Assembly (NCBI RefSeq): GCF_000017205.1
Contig: NC_009656.1
Coordinates: 3,228,001-3,292,000 of the forward strand
Origin: Pseudomonas paraeruginosa PA7
Lineage (GTDB): Bacteria; Pseudomonadota; Gammaproteobacteria; Pseudomonadales; Pseudomonadaceae
Reading direction: 5' to 3'
Length of the DNA: 64,000 nucleotides
Shown piece by piece: positions 16,345 to 25,011 of the stretch. The position numbers were made by a program, and so were the translations under genes. The notes beneath the pieces were generated by a model. That model had not been told where the DNA came from and made no database searches. It was given only the letters and a program-made list of their open reading frames with translations. Within the stretch, counting starts at the first letter, position 1. The number at the start of each line of letters is the position of its first letter.

Positions 16345-17421
16345 TCAGGCTTCGCCGTCCGGCGGCTCCACGAGGAATTCCACCAGCGTTCGCCGGCAGG
16401 CCTCGATACCTTCTTCCAGGACGATCTCGAAACCGTGGGTGTTCTCGGTCGGAATGCCGATGCAGCCGACCTGCGCCGACTCGCCATGGCTCAGCAGGGC
16501 GCTGGCGTCCGAGGCGAAGTCGAGCAGCAGCGCCGCCTGCGGCCGGTACAGGCAGCGCTCGGCGGCGCGCAGCAGGCGGTCGGTGAGGTGGCGACTGTAG
16601 TAGCCCTTGGCGTCGCCGCTGTTGATGATCGGGTCGCGGCACAGGCGAGTGCCGTACTCGGCGACGGTCGGCCCGACCTCCACCGCAATGCTCACGTCGC
16701 CAGGCAGGTGGCGCGCGGCGAACAGCGCGCCGGCGTTGCTCTCCTCCTCCATGGTGGTCAGCACCAGGTAGAGGTCGCCGCGCAGTTCGTCGCGGCGTCG
16801 GGCGATTTCGTCGGCCACGCCGAGCACGGCGAGCAGCGGCGCGCGGTCGTCGAGGAAGTGCGCGGCGACGCAGTCCTGGAAGTACAGCGGACGTCGCCAC
16901 AGGCGGTTGAGCACCACCCGGGTGCCCGGGCGCACGCCCAGGCTGGCGAGTTCCTCGGCGCTGCGCCGGGTGACCACATGCACGTCGTGCCAGTGCACGG
17001 CGCCCGAGAGCACGTCGGAACCCTGCGGCGACTCGCCGGTGGCGTGCATGCTGCCGTAGGACAGCACGCCGTCGAGGACGCCCTCGCCGGCCAGTATCTG
17101 CACCGGGCAGACGCCGAAGCTCACCGGCTGCGCGCCACCCAGCGCGACTACCCGCAGGCTGCCGTCGGCCTCGACGCGCTTGACGATCATGGCGATCTCG
17201 TCGAGGTGTGCCAGCAGCCGCACCGCCGCCCGCCGCGCCTGTTCGCGCGGCAGGTGCGGCGGGCTGATGCGCGCGACCAGGTTGCCGGCGGCATCGCTGC
17301 CGACCTCGTCGCAGCAACGCTCCAGCTCCCGCTGGCAGACGGCCCGCACCTCGTCTTCCTGGCCTCCCGGCCCGCGTGCCAGCAGGAGTTCCTCGAGCAG
17401 TGCGCGGTCTGCGTCACGCAT
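16345..17421 (-). CDS. M42 family (glutamyl aminopeptidase-like) metallopeptidase
   Basis: 358 residues. M42/peptidase fold with metal ligands in LLAHLDEIAMIV (His-x-Asp), FLDDRAPLLA (Asp), TTMEEESNAGAL (catalytic and ligand Glu) and EVGPTVAEYG; IPTENTHGFE near the C-terminus supplies the last His. In pseudomonads a close M42 relative sits in the NAGGN osmoprotectant dipeptide cluster; no such synthesis genes are nearby here, so this looks like a separate stress copy. It follows the hemerythrin gene by 3 bases. Confidence 0.85.
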   Translation of the reverse strand: MRDADRALLEELLLARGPGGQEDEVRAVCQRELERCCDEVGSDAAGNLVARISPPHLPREQARRAAVRLLAHLDEIAMIVKRVEADGSLRVVALGGAQPVSFGVCPVQILAGEGVLDGVLSYGSMHATGESPQGSDVLSGAVHWHDVHVVTRRSAEELASLGVRPGTRVVLNRLWRRPLYFQDCVAAHFLDDRAPLLAVLGVADEIARRRDELRGDLYLVLTTMEEESNAGALFAARHLPGDVSIAVEVGPTVAEYGTRLCRDPIINSGDAKGYYSRHLTDRLLRAAERCLYRPQAALLLDFASDASALLSHGESAQVGCIGIPTENTHGFEIVLEEGIEACRRTLVEFLVEPPDGEA

Positions 17422-17424
17422 GCC

Positions 17425-17895
17425 TCAGGCCGCCCTTTTTTCCAGGCGCGCCTTGAGGGCCTTCTTGTGCTGCTGCATGGCTTGGCCGAGTTGCTCGAGG
17501 GTGGCGGCGTCGAGCAGTTGCCGGGCGCGCGGGAACAGCTCGCCCTCTTCTTCCTCGATGTGATGCTCCAGCAGTTCCCTCAGCACCTTGACCCGGCCGG
17601 CGAACTGCACGGTGTCCGGGCGGGTGCGCTTGAGGTCGGGCAGCACCAGGGAGTCCACCGTGCGGTGTTCCTCCTTGGCCTCGTAGTACATCTTCAGTTC
17701 TTCCTTGCCGCCGCTCTCCTTGAGCGCCGGGTAGAAAATCTCCTCCTCGATGGCGGTGTGCAGTACCAGTTCCAGCTCCAGCCTGCCCAGCAGCTCGCTG
17801 CGTTTCTTCAGCGCCCGCTCGGTGGTCTCGCTGAGGTCGCCGAGCAGTTTCTTCACGGTCTCGTGGTCATGGACCAGTAGTTCGATGGCATTCAT
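17425..17895 (-). CDS. hemerythrin HHE-domain protein
   Basis: 156 residues. Iron-ligand candidates His9/His11 (LLVHDHETV), His46 and Glu50 (LHTAIEEEIFYP), His77 (EEHRTVD), and His111/His112 with Glu116 (LEHHIEEEEGELFP) in the order expected for a hemerythrin-type four-helix di-iron bundle. Such proteins bind oxygen or NO or store iron. The C-terminus is a basic helix (QQHKKALKARLEKRAA). First gene of hemerythrin-M42-DUF2892-like. A weak AlgU-like element (GAAC at 17972, TCAGC) is upstream. Confidence 0.88.
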   Translation of the reverse strand: MNAIELLVHDHETVKKLLGDLSETTERALKKRSELLGRLELELVLHTAIEEEIFYPALKESGGKEELKMYYEAKEEHRTVDSLVLPDLKRTRPDTVQFAGRVKVLRELLEHHIEEEEGELFPRARQLLDAATLEQLGQAMQQHKKALKARLEKRAA

Positions 17896-17970
17896 TGTCG
17901 TTCCTCATCGTTTCGTTATCCGGGTGCCGGTGGCACTCCCTTTGGCTGAGCGCCCGATCCCCCGCCGAGT

Positions 17971-18180
17971 TCAGCCGCGAGGACGGGCGGTCGCGGCCCG
18001 CGGGCCGGCGACCGCCCAGATGAGCACGCCGATCACCGGAACCAGGGCGATCAGCAACGACCACAGGGCCTTCGAATTCACGCTGCGGTCGCTGCGGAAC
18101 ACGCTGACGAAGGCCCAGAGGTCATAGAAACCGACCAGCGTGGCCAGGCCGATGAGCAGGAAGGCCAGGGATTGGCTCAT
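17971..18180 (-). CDS. PLDc_N-like two-helix membrane protein (69 aa)
   Basis: Small inner membrane protein with helices at about 5-26 and 38-59, and the family-typical center VSVFRSDRSVNSKALWSLLIALVPVIGVLIWAVAGPR (phospholipase D N-terminal-like domain alone, without a nuclease domain). A paralog with the same layout lies at 55937-56152. It follows the four-helix-bundle gene by 27 bases. Confidence 0.72.
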   Translation of the reverse strand: MSQSLAFLLIGLATLVGFYDLWAFVSVFRSDRSVNSKALWSLLIALVPVIGVLIWAVAGPRAATARPRG

Positions 18181-18207
18181 GGCGTGCTTCTCCTCGTGGC
18201 GTCGGGT

Positions 18208-18660
18208 TCAGGCGCGGGCGTCGCGCAGCGCGCGGACCCGGTCGTGGTGACGGAGCACGCCCTGGTATTGGCGCTCGATCACCTGCTGGATCTCCGCCGG
18301 CAGCGGCTTTTCCAGGGCCGCCTGGTAGCGGTGCTTGGCGACGTCCTCGCCGCGTTCGCATTCGTTGAGCACCGCCTCTTCATCCTTGCCGGTGACCAGC
18401 GACTTGAGGTCGACCCAGCGGCGGTGCAGGTCGCCGGCGAAGCTGGTGCTGTCCTTGGGCTTGCCGCCCAGCTCCAGGACGATCCGCTCCAGCTCGTCGG
18501 CGGCCGCCGCGCAATCGCGGCTCTGTTCCAGCATCGCCGCCTTCAGCTGCGGGTCGCGCAGGTCCTGGGCGCAGGCCTGGAAACCGGCCTCGCCGTCCTT
18601 GCTGGTCTGCAGCAGGTCGTTGAGCACGTCGAGGGTGTCGTCGAGATTGGTCTGGTTCAT
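18208..18660 (-). CDS. DUF2383/PA2169-family four-helix-bundle protein
   Basis: 150 residues, all helical, ferritin-like. Repeated helix motifs NDLLQTSKDGEAGFQACAQDLRDPQLKAAMLE and LERIVLELGGKPKDSTSFAGDLHRRWVDLKSLVTG define this stress family. Glu residues spaced along each helix (for example ECERGEDVAKHRYQAAL) suggest possible metal binding. ATG at 18660 has GGAG upstream. An AlgU-like promoter precedes it (18757-18783). The upstream extension of the frame is not conserved. Confidence 0.82.
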   Translation of the reverse strand: MNQTNLDDTLDVLNDLLQTSKDGEAGFQACAQDLRDPQLKAAMLEQSRDCAAAADELERIVLELGGKPKDSTSFAGDLHRRWVDLKSLVTGKDEEAVLNECERGEDVAKHRYQAALEKPLPAEIQQVIERQYQGVLRHHDRVRALRDARA

Positions 18661-18756
18661 ATCGCTCTCCTTGGCCCGGCAGCTGTCCGGGAGTTCTCGC
18701 GTCTGTCGGCGCCGGCGCGGGCCGGCACGAAAACGTGGGCAGGCACCCACGGAAGG

Positions 18757-18783
18757 TGGGAGAGCGGGTTTCGCGCAGCGTTC
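18757..18783 (-). promoter_or_regulatory. AlgU/RpoE-like promoter for the DUF2383 gene
   Basis: Minus strand: CTGAAC (GAAC 18783-18780), 18 bases, TCCCA (18761-18757). The -35 overlaps the stop codon of the alpha/beta hydrolase gene, so it would be an internal promoter. Confidence 0.45.
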
Positions 18784-19558
18784 AGAAAGCCGGATGGATG
18801 GTGGCGTATGTCGGAGTGATGCTGAGCCGCTCGCCGACCACCATCTCGGTGATCCAGTCCACCAGGATCGAGGTATAGGCGTCCTGCGCCGCCTCGCTGC
18901 TGAGGGCGTGGTCGGCGTGGTCGATGATCCGGTGGGTCAGCGAATGGGTCTGCTGGAACGCCGCGCGGAAGCTCATGATGGTCGAGTGCGGGACGTAGCT
19001 GTCGAACTCCGACTCGACCAGCAGCACGTCGCCGCGAAACGCCGCGCAGGCCTGCAGTGCGCGGTTGCTCGCGGCCGGGATGAGGCTGCCGCGGTAGTCG
19101 ATGAGATCCTGGCGGTCGAGCAGCAGCTTTGGCGTCAGCCAGTCCTCGTCGCGGTAGATCGCCGGCACCCGCAACGCCAGCCAGCGCACCGCGCGCAGCT
19201 GGCTGAGGATGGTCGCCAGGTAGCCGCCGTAGCTGGTGCCGACCACCGCCACCGCCTCGCTGTCGATCGCCGGGTGGGCGACCAGGCGGTCGTAGGCGGC
19301 AAGCAGGTCCTGCAGATTGTCCTCGCGCGTGACCAGGGCCTGGCGCCCGCTTTCGGCGCCGTGCCCGCGCAGGTCGAAGGTCAGGCATACGCAGCCGAGT
19401 CCGGCGATGCCCTGCGCGCGCTTCAGGTCGCGCTGCTGGCTACCGCCCCAGCCATGCACGAAGAGCACGCCAGGCACCTTCGCCCGGGGGCTGAGGAAGG
19501 TGCCCTCGATGCGTTCGTCGCCGACGTCGATACGGATGCGCTCGCTGTTGGCCGTCAT
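18782..19558 (-). CDS. alpha/beta-fold hydrolase (dienelactone/peptidase S9-like)
   Basis: 258 residues. Nucleophile motif GTSYGG (Ser109), oxyanion region VHGWGGSQ, an Asp in ESEFDSYVPHS and catalytic His in DHADHAL. No signal peptide, so cytoplasmic. The start overlaps the DUF3182 stop codon as ATGA, showing translational coupling; the two may process the same compound. Substrate unknown; ester or acyl-peptide hydrolysis is the family default. Confidence 0.85.
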   Translation of the reverse strand: MTANSERIRIDVGDERIEGTFLSPRAKVPGVLFVHGWGGSQQRDLKRAQGIAGLGCVCLTFDLRGHGAESGRQALVTREDNLQDLLAAYDRLVAHPAIDSEAVAVVGTSYGGYLATILSQLRAVRWLALRVPAIYRDEDWLTPKLLLDRQDLIDYRGSLIPAASNRALQACAAFRGDVLLVESEFDSYVPHSTIMSFRAAFQQTHSLTHRIIDHADHALSSEAAQDAYTSILVDWITEMVVGERLSITPTYATIHPAF

Positions 19559-20652
19559 GCCTCCCCCGTCATCGCGTACTTGAGCAGGAAGTCGCCGTGT
19601 TCGTCATGGCCGCGGTAGATGACCCGGCTGTTGTCCGGCAGGCGCTTGTCCTCGTGGATCTCGAACGAAGAGGCGCGTACCGCGGCGAGCCCCGGCTCGG
19701 CGCGGAAGGCTTCCAGCGCGGCGATTTCCGCGCTGCTCGCGCCGCCCACCCGCCAGGACTGTTCGAGCACGCCGAAGCGCTCGCGGCCGCGGCTGTCGAC
19801 GCCCTGGGCAACGTCGTAGTTGCGCCGGGAGGCGAAGCAGGCGGGAAAGAAAATCGCCGCGGCGGTATCGAAGATCCGTGCGTATTCGATGGCCTGGCGC
19901 ACCTCGCGGGCCAGGTCGAGGGCCAGCAGCTCGGCGTAGCCGCCACGCGCCACCAGCAGGTCCGAGCCGGCGTAGACCAGTTCGCCACGCCGGTTGCGGG
20001 TCTGGTGCTGGTGGCCGTGGTAGCTCATCAGGAAGCCATTGACCCGGACTTGCCCGACGCTGTGGGTGACGACCCGCTCCAGGTTGGCTTCCAGCACCAG
20101 GCCGAGGGCCAGCTGGCGTTCCTCGAGGCCGGCGAGCCAGCCGTCCAGTTCGTCGAGGTCGCGGGCGACATGCTGGCCGAGGCCGCCGCAGGCTTCCGCC
20201 AGCTTGGCGCGTACCGGCCCCTCGGCGAGCAGCCGGGCGCCGGCGCGATGGGCGTCGGCCAGGCTGAAAGCGCTCACCCCGGTCAGCACCACGTCGCGGA
20301 CCTTCTCGGCGAACAATGGGTTCCAGCCCTCCGGCGCCAGGCCGCCGCGGGCCAGCGGGTGGGCGATGGCCTTGCCGCCGATGAAGGCGTGCTCGACGAA
20401 CCCGCCGAGCAGGTCGTCGGCGCTGGCCACGCCCAACTGCCGCGCACTCTCCAGGCCGACCAGGGTCCGCGTGGGCACCAGGTAGAGAAGGCCTCGCTGG
20501 CGCAGTTCGGGTTCGAAGGCGCCGCCGAACGCCAGGTTCTGCACTTCGGCCAGCCAGCGCGCCAGCGCCAGGTTGCCCTGCACTTCGTGGTCGGCGGCGG
20601 CGGGGTCGACGCTGTGGGCCACCACCAGGCGTTGCTGCGGGTCTGCGCTCAT
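19555..20652 (-). CDS. DUF3182 family protein
   Basis: 365 residues from the ATG at 20652 (GGAGG upstream). It corresponds to the Pseudomonas/Xanthomonas DUF3182 family, whose function is unknown. The middle contains GGLGQHVARDLDELDGWL and QLALGLVLEANLERVVTHSVGQVRVNG, and the end SSFEIHEDKRLPDNSRVIYRGHDEHGDFLLKYAMTG, reminiscent of an ATP-grasp enzyme (Glu/His and Asn near the nucleotide) but not convincingly so. It is coupled by ATGA to the downstream hydrolase. Confidence 0.72.
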   Translation of the reverse strand: MSADPQQRLVVAHSVDPAAADHEVQGNLALARWLAEVQNLAFGGAFEPELRQRGLLYLVPTRTLVGLESARQLGVASADDLLGGFVEHAFIGGKAIAHPLARGGLAPEGWNPLFAEKVRDVVLTGVSAFSLADAHRAGARLLAEGPVRAKLAEACGGLGQHVARDLDELDGWLAGLEERQLALGLVLEANLERVVTHSVGQVRVNGFLMSYHGHQHQTRNRRGELVYAGSDLLVARGGYAELLALDLAREVRQAIEYARIFDTAAAIFFPACFASRRNYDVAQGVDSRGRERFGVLEQSWRVGGASSAEIAALEAFRAEPGLAAVRASSFEIHEDKRLPDNSRVIYRGHDEHGDFLLKYAMTGEA

Positions 20653-20684
20653 GTTCCGCTCCTCCTCAATGGAAATCGGACCGC

Positions 20685-20861
20685 TCAGCGCTCCGGCATG
20701 GGCGAAAGAGGTTCTTCGCTCGGTTGCTCCATCGGTACTTCTTCCGGGAATTCCTGCGGGACGTGGCTCTCCCGATCGGGAACCGGGTATTCGTCCGGGT
20801 CCTGGGAAGGGTTGCGTGGGGTGGCTGTTATCGCATCGGGTGCAGAAGTGGAAAGACGCAT
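20685..20861 (-). CDS. small Pro/Glu-rich hypothetical protein (58 aa)
   Basis: 58 residues from the ATG at 20861, preferred over 20873 because GGAGG lies 5 bases upstream of it. The product is disordered-looking, dominated by Pro, Glu and Ser (DPDEYPVPDRES, EEVPMEQPSEEPLSP). No domain. A GAAC-N19-TCCAT near-match to the AlgU-like pattern (20893-20919) lies upstream. Confidence 0.45.
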   Translation of the reverse strand: MRLSTSAPDAITATPRNPSQDPDEYPVPDRESHVPQEFPEEVPMEQPSEEPLSPMPER

Positions 20862-20988
20862 ATCCGCCTCCATCGTAAGGATGACCTCTAGATGGAGGGC
20901 TGCGCGGAGCGATTGGTTCGGACCATGCGTCGGAAGGGCCGGGGCGGCGCGCGGCGGCCACCGCCCCGGTACGAAAGCGTCGGCCTGC

Positions 20989-21354
20989 TCAGCGAGCCAG
21001 GCTCATGGTGCGCAGCTTGCCGCCGGCCACCAGGACCTTGCGGTGGGTGAGATGCTGGTTGTCGCAGTCGCGGAACGTCAGCAGGTCGATGCGCTTGCGG
21101 AAGTAGTCGCTGTCGCGCATCTGCAGCGGGCCCTGGTCGATGATCAGGTCGCGGCGGATGCGTTCGAGCACCTGGTTGAGCAGCAGCGGGCTGCTCTGTT
21201 CCTGCCCGGAGATCGCCCGGCTCATCAGGCGCTTGCCCTGGCTGTTGCGCAGGGTCACCAGCAGCGCGCCGTCAGGGCGGGACTCGCAACTGACGCGCAC
21301 GTCCTTGAAATGCTCCTCCAGGTACTCGACCACGTTTTCATCGGTATCACGCAT
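20989..21354 (-). CDS. DUF3509 family protein (121 aa)
   Basis: 121 residues from the ATG at 21354, with GGAGG upstream. The family is pseudomonad-restricted and of unknown function. Visible structure: ENVVEYLEEHFKD helix, ALLVTLRNSQGKRLMSRAIS strands, LNQVLERIRRDLIID helix and a basic C-terminus DSDYFRKRIDLLTFR. An AT-rich intergenic region with a GG-N10-GC sigma-54-like site (21412-21426, minus) precedes it. Confidence 0.72.
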   Translation of the reverse strand: MRDTDENVVEYLEEHFKDVRVSCESRPDGALLVTLRNSQGKRLMSRAISGQEQSSPLLLNQVLERIRRDLIIDQGPLQMRDSDYFRKRIDLLTFRDCDNQHLTHRKVLVAGGKLRTMSLAR

Positions 21355-21718
21355 TGCTGGCCTCCTCATCCAAGAGTTTTTGACGCCGGTAAACAGGCGC
21401 ATACCTCTGGAGCAGAAGGCGTACCAGCTTTGCCGAAAAATCAATTCCTTTCAAATCAATGGGTTATAAAGAAAAGCGGCGAAATGATATTTGCATTTTG
21501 CAAGAAGTGCCTCGGCCAGCGTTGCATTCGGCAACCCCGCTGTTCCGCTACCGTCCGCGCGACCCCTTGGTTCCGCCACATGCAAGCCGAGCCGCCGGGA
21601 AAAAAAACTAAACTTCCGTCGCTCCCCTCCGGTCCCCCTAGCAAGGACCTCGCCCTGCCGATGCGGCGATGGTTCCGACCTGATCAACGCCAAGGACAAC
21701 GTACGACCGGAGGATGAC
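21355..21718. other. 364-base AT-rich divergent promoter region between the DUF3509 gene and glgA
   Basis: No gene seen. It contains a short palindrome TTGCATTTTGCAA (21491-21503), a sigma-54-like GG-N10-GC on the minus strand, and the A-tract plus AAACTT promoter of glgA. The A+T content is clearly above the neighbouring genes, which suggests a regulatory hub or silencer binding (inference). Confidence 0.45.
21610..21637 (+). promoter_or_regulatory. AlgU-like promoter candidate for the glgA operon
   Basis: GGGAAAAAAACT runs into AAACTT (21610-21615). TCCCC follows 19 bases after AAAC (21633-21637). The -35 has A for the first G and the -10 lacks the final A, but the A-tract and spacing match the repeated pattern. 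It lies about 80 bases before the glgA start. Confidence 0.35.
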
Positions 21719-23260
21719 ATGGGACATTCTGTTGCAGGCGTCTGCCTGGAAGAACCCGCGGTACTGACCGCCTTTCCGTCGCTGCTGCACCCGCAGGACC
21801 CGCCGCAACAGAGGGACCGAATACTCTTCGTCACCGCCGAGCTCAGCGACTTCGTCAAGGTCGGCGGGCTCGGCGACTTTTCCGCCGCCCTGCCCCGGGT
21901 GCTCAGGCGCCAGCATGCGGTACGGGTCCTGCTGCCCGGCTACCGCCAGGTGCTGGAGCGCTGCAGTGACCTGCGAATCCTCGGCAGCCTGCCGGGCCGC
22001 GCGGCGATCCCGCCGTGCGAGATCGGCCTGGTGACCCTCGACGACGGCCTGGAGGTGATGCTGGTGCTCTGCCCGTTGCTCTACGAGCGCGAGGGCACCC
22101 CCTACATGGACGACCAGGGCAACGACTGGGCTGACAACCACCTGCGCTTCGCCCGCCTCTGCCTGGCCGCCGCCGAGATCGCCGGCGGTCACGGCGCCCA
22201 GGGCTGGCAGCCGGGCCTGGTGCACGCCAACGACTGGCCGTCGGCGCTGACCCCGGCCTACATGGCCTGGAACGGTGTGCGCACGCCGAGCCTGTTCACC
22301 ATCCACAACCTCGCCTACCAGGGCCTCTGCGACCTGCAGTGCAGCGCCGAACTGGGCCTGCCCGACGAAGCGCTCAGCCCCGAGAGCATGGAGTTCCACG
22401 GGCGCCTGTCGTTCCTCAAGGCGGGCATCGCCCATGCCCATCACATCACCACGGTGAGCGAGACCTACGCGCAGGAGATCACCACCCCGGAATACGGCTG
22501 CGGCCTGCACGGCATCCTCAAGTGCAAGGTCGAGAAGCGCCAGCTCAGCGGCATCGTCAACGGTATCGATGACAGCTGGCAGCCGCATTGCGATCCGCAC
22601 CTGGTGGCCGGCTTCAGCGCCCGCCAATGGGCCGGCAAGCGCGCCAACACACGCTATGTCGAGGAGCGTTTCGGCCTCGAGCCGGGCAAGGGGCCGCTGT
22701 TCGCGGTGGTCTCGCGGCTGGTGCAGCAAAAGGGTATCGACCTGACCCTGGAGATCAGCGACGCCCTGCTCCAGGCCGGTGGCCGGCTGGTCAGCATCGG
22801 GCGCGGTGAACCGTCGCTGGAGAAGGCCATGCTCGATCTCTCGCGGCGTCATCCGGGCCAGGTCGGCGTGCACATCGGCTTCGACGAGACCGACGCGCGG
22901 CGCATCTATGCCGGCAGCGACTTCCTGCTCATGCCATCGCGCTACGAGCCTTGCGGCCTGAGCCAGCTCTACGCGCAATGCTTCGGCTCGCTGCCGATCG
23001 CCCGTTGCACCGGCGGGCTCGCCGACACCATCGTCGACGGCGTCACCGGCTTCCTGTTCCGCGAGGAAACCGCGCAGAGCTATCTGGATGCGGTGCTGCG
23101 CGCGATCAACGTCTACCATTGCCCCGCTCTGCTCAATGCCATGCGCTGCAAGGCGATGGCCGCGCCGATGTTCTGGCGCGACTCGGTGGAACCCTACAAC
23201 CGCCTCTACCGGCGCCTGCTGAGGAATACCGCGCCGGCCTGGCGCGGGGTGCGCCCGTGA
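21719..23260 (+). CDS. glgA: glycogen (alpha-glucan) synthase, GT5 family
   Basis: 513 residues. Transfers glucose from a nucleotide sugar (ADP-glucose in characterised bacterial GlgA) to a growing alpha-1,4-glucan. KVGGLGDFSAALP at about residues 50-62 is the sugar-nucleotide signature; PSRYEPCGLSQLYAQCFGSLP and ARCTGGLADTIVDG near the C-terminus are the GT5 nucleotide-binding motifs. ATG 21719 has GGAGG 7 bases upstream; the 76-residue in-frame extension is leader. First gene of glgA-treZ-malQ-treY-DUF2934-glgX; its stop overlaps the treZ start (TGATG). No glgC is in the window, so the donor source is unresolved. Confidence 0.95.
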   Translation: MGHSVAGVCLEEPAVLTAFPSLLHPQDPPQQRDRILFVTAELSDFVKVGGLGDFSAALPRVLRRQHAVRVLLPGYRQVLERCSDLRILGSLPGRAAIPPCEIGLVTLDDGLEVMLVLCPLLYEREGTPYMDDQGNDWADNHLRFARLCLAAAEIAGGHGAQGWQPGLVHANDWPSALTPAYMAWNGVRTPSLFTIHNLAYQGLCDLQCSAELGLPDEALSPESMEFHGRLSFLKAGIAHAHHITTVSETYAQEITTPEYGCGLHGILKCKVEKRQLSGIVNGIDDSWQPHCDPHLVAGFSARQWAGKRANTRYVEERFGLEPGKGPLFAVVSRLVQQKGIDLTLEISDALLQAGGRLVSIGRGEPSLEKAMLDLSRRHPGQVGVHIGFDETDARRIYAGSDFLLMPSRYEPCGLSQLYAQCFGSLPIARCTGGLADTIVDGVTGFLFREETAQSYLDAVLRAINVYHCPALLNAMRCKAMAAPMFWRDSVEPYNRLYRRLLRNTAPAWRGVRP

Positions 23261-25011
23261 TGGCGATCCGGCGCCGCTTCGGCGCCCAGCCGGAAGGCGG
23301 CGGCCTGACCTGTTTCGGCCTCTGGGCTCCAGATGCGCGCGAGGTATTGGTCGAGACCGCCGACGGCCGCAACTGGCCGCTGGTGGGTAGCGACAGCGGC
23401 TGGTTCGAGGCGACCCTGCCCTGTCCGGCCGGCACGCGCTACCGCTACCGCATCGACGGCCGCCCCGGCGTAGCGGACCCGGCCTCGCAGTTCCAGCCCG
23501 ACGGCGTGCATGGCGATAGCCAGGTGGTCGACCACGCGGCCTACGCCTGGCGGGTCGACGAATGGCGCGGGCGTCCCTGGCACGAAGCAGTGATCTACGA
23601 ACTGCACGTCGGCCTGCTCGGTTCCTACGCCGAGGTCGAAGGCTTCCTGCCCAGGCTGGTGGAGCTGGGCGTGACCGCCGTCGAGCTGATGCCGCTGGGC
23701 GAGTTTCCCGGGCGTCGCAACTGGGGCTACGACGGCGTCCTGCCGTTCGCCCCCGCCTCGGCCTACGGCACCCCGGAGCAGCTCAAGCATCTGATCGACA
23801 GCGCGCACGGCATGGGCCTGATGGTCTTCGTCGACGTGATCTACAACCACTTCGGCCCGGACGGCAACTACCTCGCGCAGTACGCCGCCGCATTCTTCCG
23901 CGACGACCGGCAGACGCCCTGGGGCCAGGCCATCGATTTCCGTCGCGGCGAGGTCCGCGAGTTCTTCTACGAGAACGCCCTGATGTGGCTGCTCGACTAT
24001 CGCGTCGACGGCTTGCGCTTCGACGCCGTGCATGCGATCCCCGACCCCGCCTTCCTCGTCGAGATGGCCCGCCGCCTGCGCGGCGCCGCCGGCCCCGGTC
24101 GCCATGTGCACCTGGTCCTGGAAAACGACGACAACCGCGCCAGCCTGCTGCGCCAGGGCTACGACGCGCAGTGGAACGACGATGGCCACCATGCGCTGCA
24201 CGTCCTGCTCACCGGCGAGAGCGACGGCTACTACCAGGATTACCGGGAGCCGCTGCGCTGCCTGGCGCGCTGCCTGGCCGAGGGGTTCGTCTACCAGGGC
24301 GAGGCCAACCGCCACGGCCGGCCGCGCGGCGAACCGAGCGCCGACCTGGCGCCGGACGCCTTCGTGCTGTTCCTGCAGAACCACGACCAGATCGGCAATC
24401 GCGCCTTCGGCGAACGCCTCAGCGTTCTCGCCGAGCCCCAGGCGTTGCGCCTGGCGGTGGCGCTGCAACTGCTCGCGCCGATGATTCCGCTGTTGTTCAT
24501 GGGCGAGGAATGCGCCGCGCGCGAACCGTTCCTGTATTTCACCGATCACCGTGGTGAACTGGCGGACGCGGTCCGCGAGGGGCGGCGCAAGGAGTTCGGC
24601 GAGTTCGGCCGCTTCGGCGACGGCGCCGCCCTGGCCTCGCTGCCCGATCCCAACGCGGTGGAGACCTTCGAGCGCTCGCGTCCCGGTCTAGCCGACTGCG
24701 ACCCGGCCTGGCGCGGTTTCTACCGGCAGTTGCTGGAAATCCGCCATGAATACCTGATCCCGCGCCTGCGCGGTGCCCGTTCGCTGGGCGTGACCACCAT
24801 CGCTGGCGCCGCGCTGTCGGCGCGCTGGCGGCTCGGCGACGGCAGCGGCTGGCGAATCGACTTCAACCCCGGGCCGCTCGAAGCGGAAGTCGAGCCGCCG
24901 GCGGCGGCGGACCAGGTGTTGTTCCTCGACAACCTCGCCTGCGCCGGGTATCGCGGCGGCCGCCTCGGCCCCCGCAGCATCGCGGTCAGCCTGGAGCCGG
25001 CCCATGAGTGA
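23260..25011 (+). CDS. treZ: malto-oligosyltrehalose trehalohydrolase
   Basis: 583 residues, GH13. Cleaves the maltooligosyl-trehalose made by TreY to release trehalose. Order: N-terminal CBM48-like beta domain (GLWAPDAREVLVETADG), catalytic barrel with nucleophile Asp255 (DGLRFDAVHAI), acid Glu288 (LVLENDDNR) and transition-state Asp in LQNHDQIGNRAFGER. The insertion GYDAQWNDDGHHALHVLLTGE is specific for TreZ. Start shares bases with the glgA stop; the end overlaps malQ by 8 bases. Confidence 0.95.
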   Translation: MAIRRRFGAQPEGGGLTCFGLWAPDAREVLVETADGRNWPLVGSDSGWFEATLPCPAGTRYRYRIDGRPGVADPASQFQPDGVHGDSQVVDHAAYAWRVDEWRGRPWHEAVIYELHVGLLGSYAEVEGFLPRLVELGVTAVELMPLGEFPGRRNWGYDGVLPFAPASAYGTPEQLKHLIDSAHGMGLMVFVDVIYNHFGPDGNYLAQYAAAFFRDDRQTPWGQAIDFRRGEVREFFYENALMWLLDYRVDGLRFDAVHAIPDPAFLVEMARRLRGAAGPGRHVHLVLENDDNRASLLRQGYDAQWNDDGHHALHVLLTGESDGYYQDYREPLRCLARCLAEGFVYQGEANRHGRPRGEPSADLAPDAFVLFLQNHDQIGNRAFGERLSVLAEPQALRLAVALQLLAPMIPLLFMGEECAAREPFLYFTDHRGELADAVREGRRKEFGEFGRFGDGAALASLPDPNAVETFERSRPGLADCDPAWRGFYRQLLEIRHEYLIPRLRGARSLGVTTIAGAALSARWRLGDGSGWRIDFNPGPLEAEVEPPAAADQVLFLDNLACAGYRGGRLGPRSIAVSLEPAHE

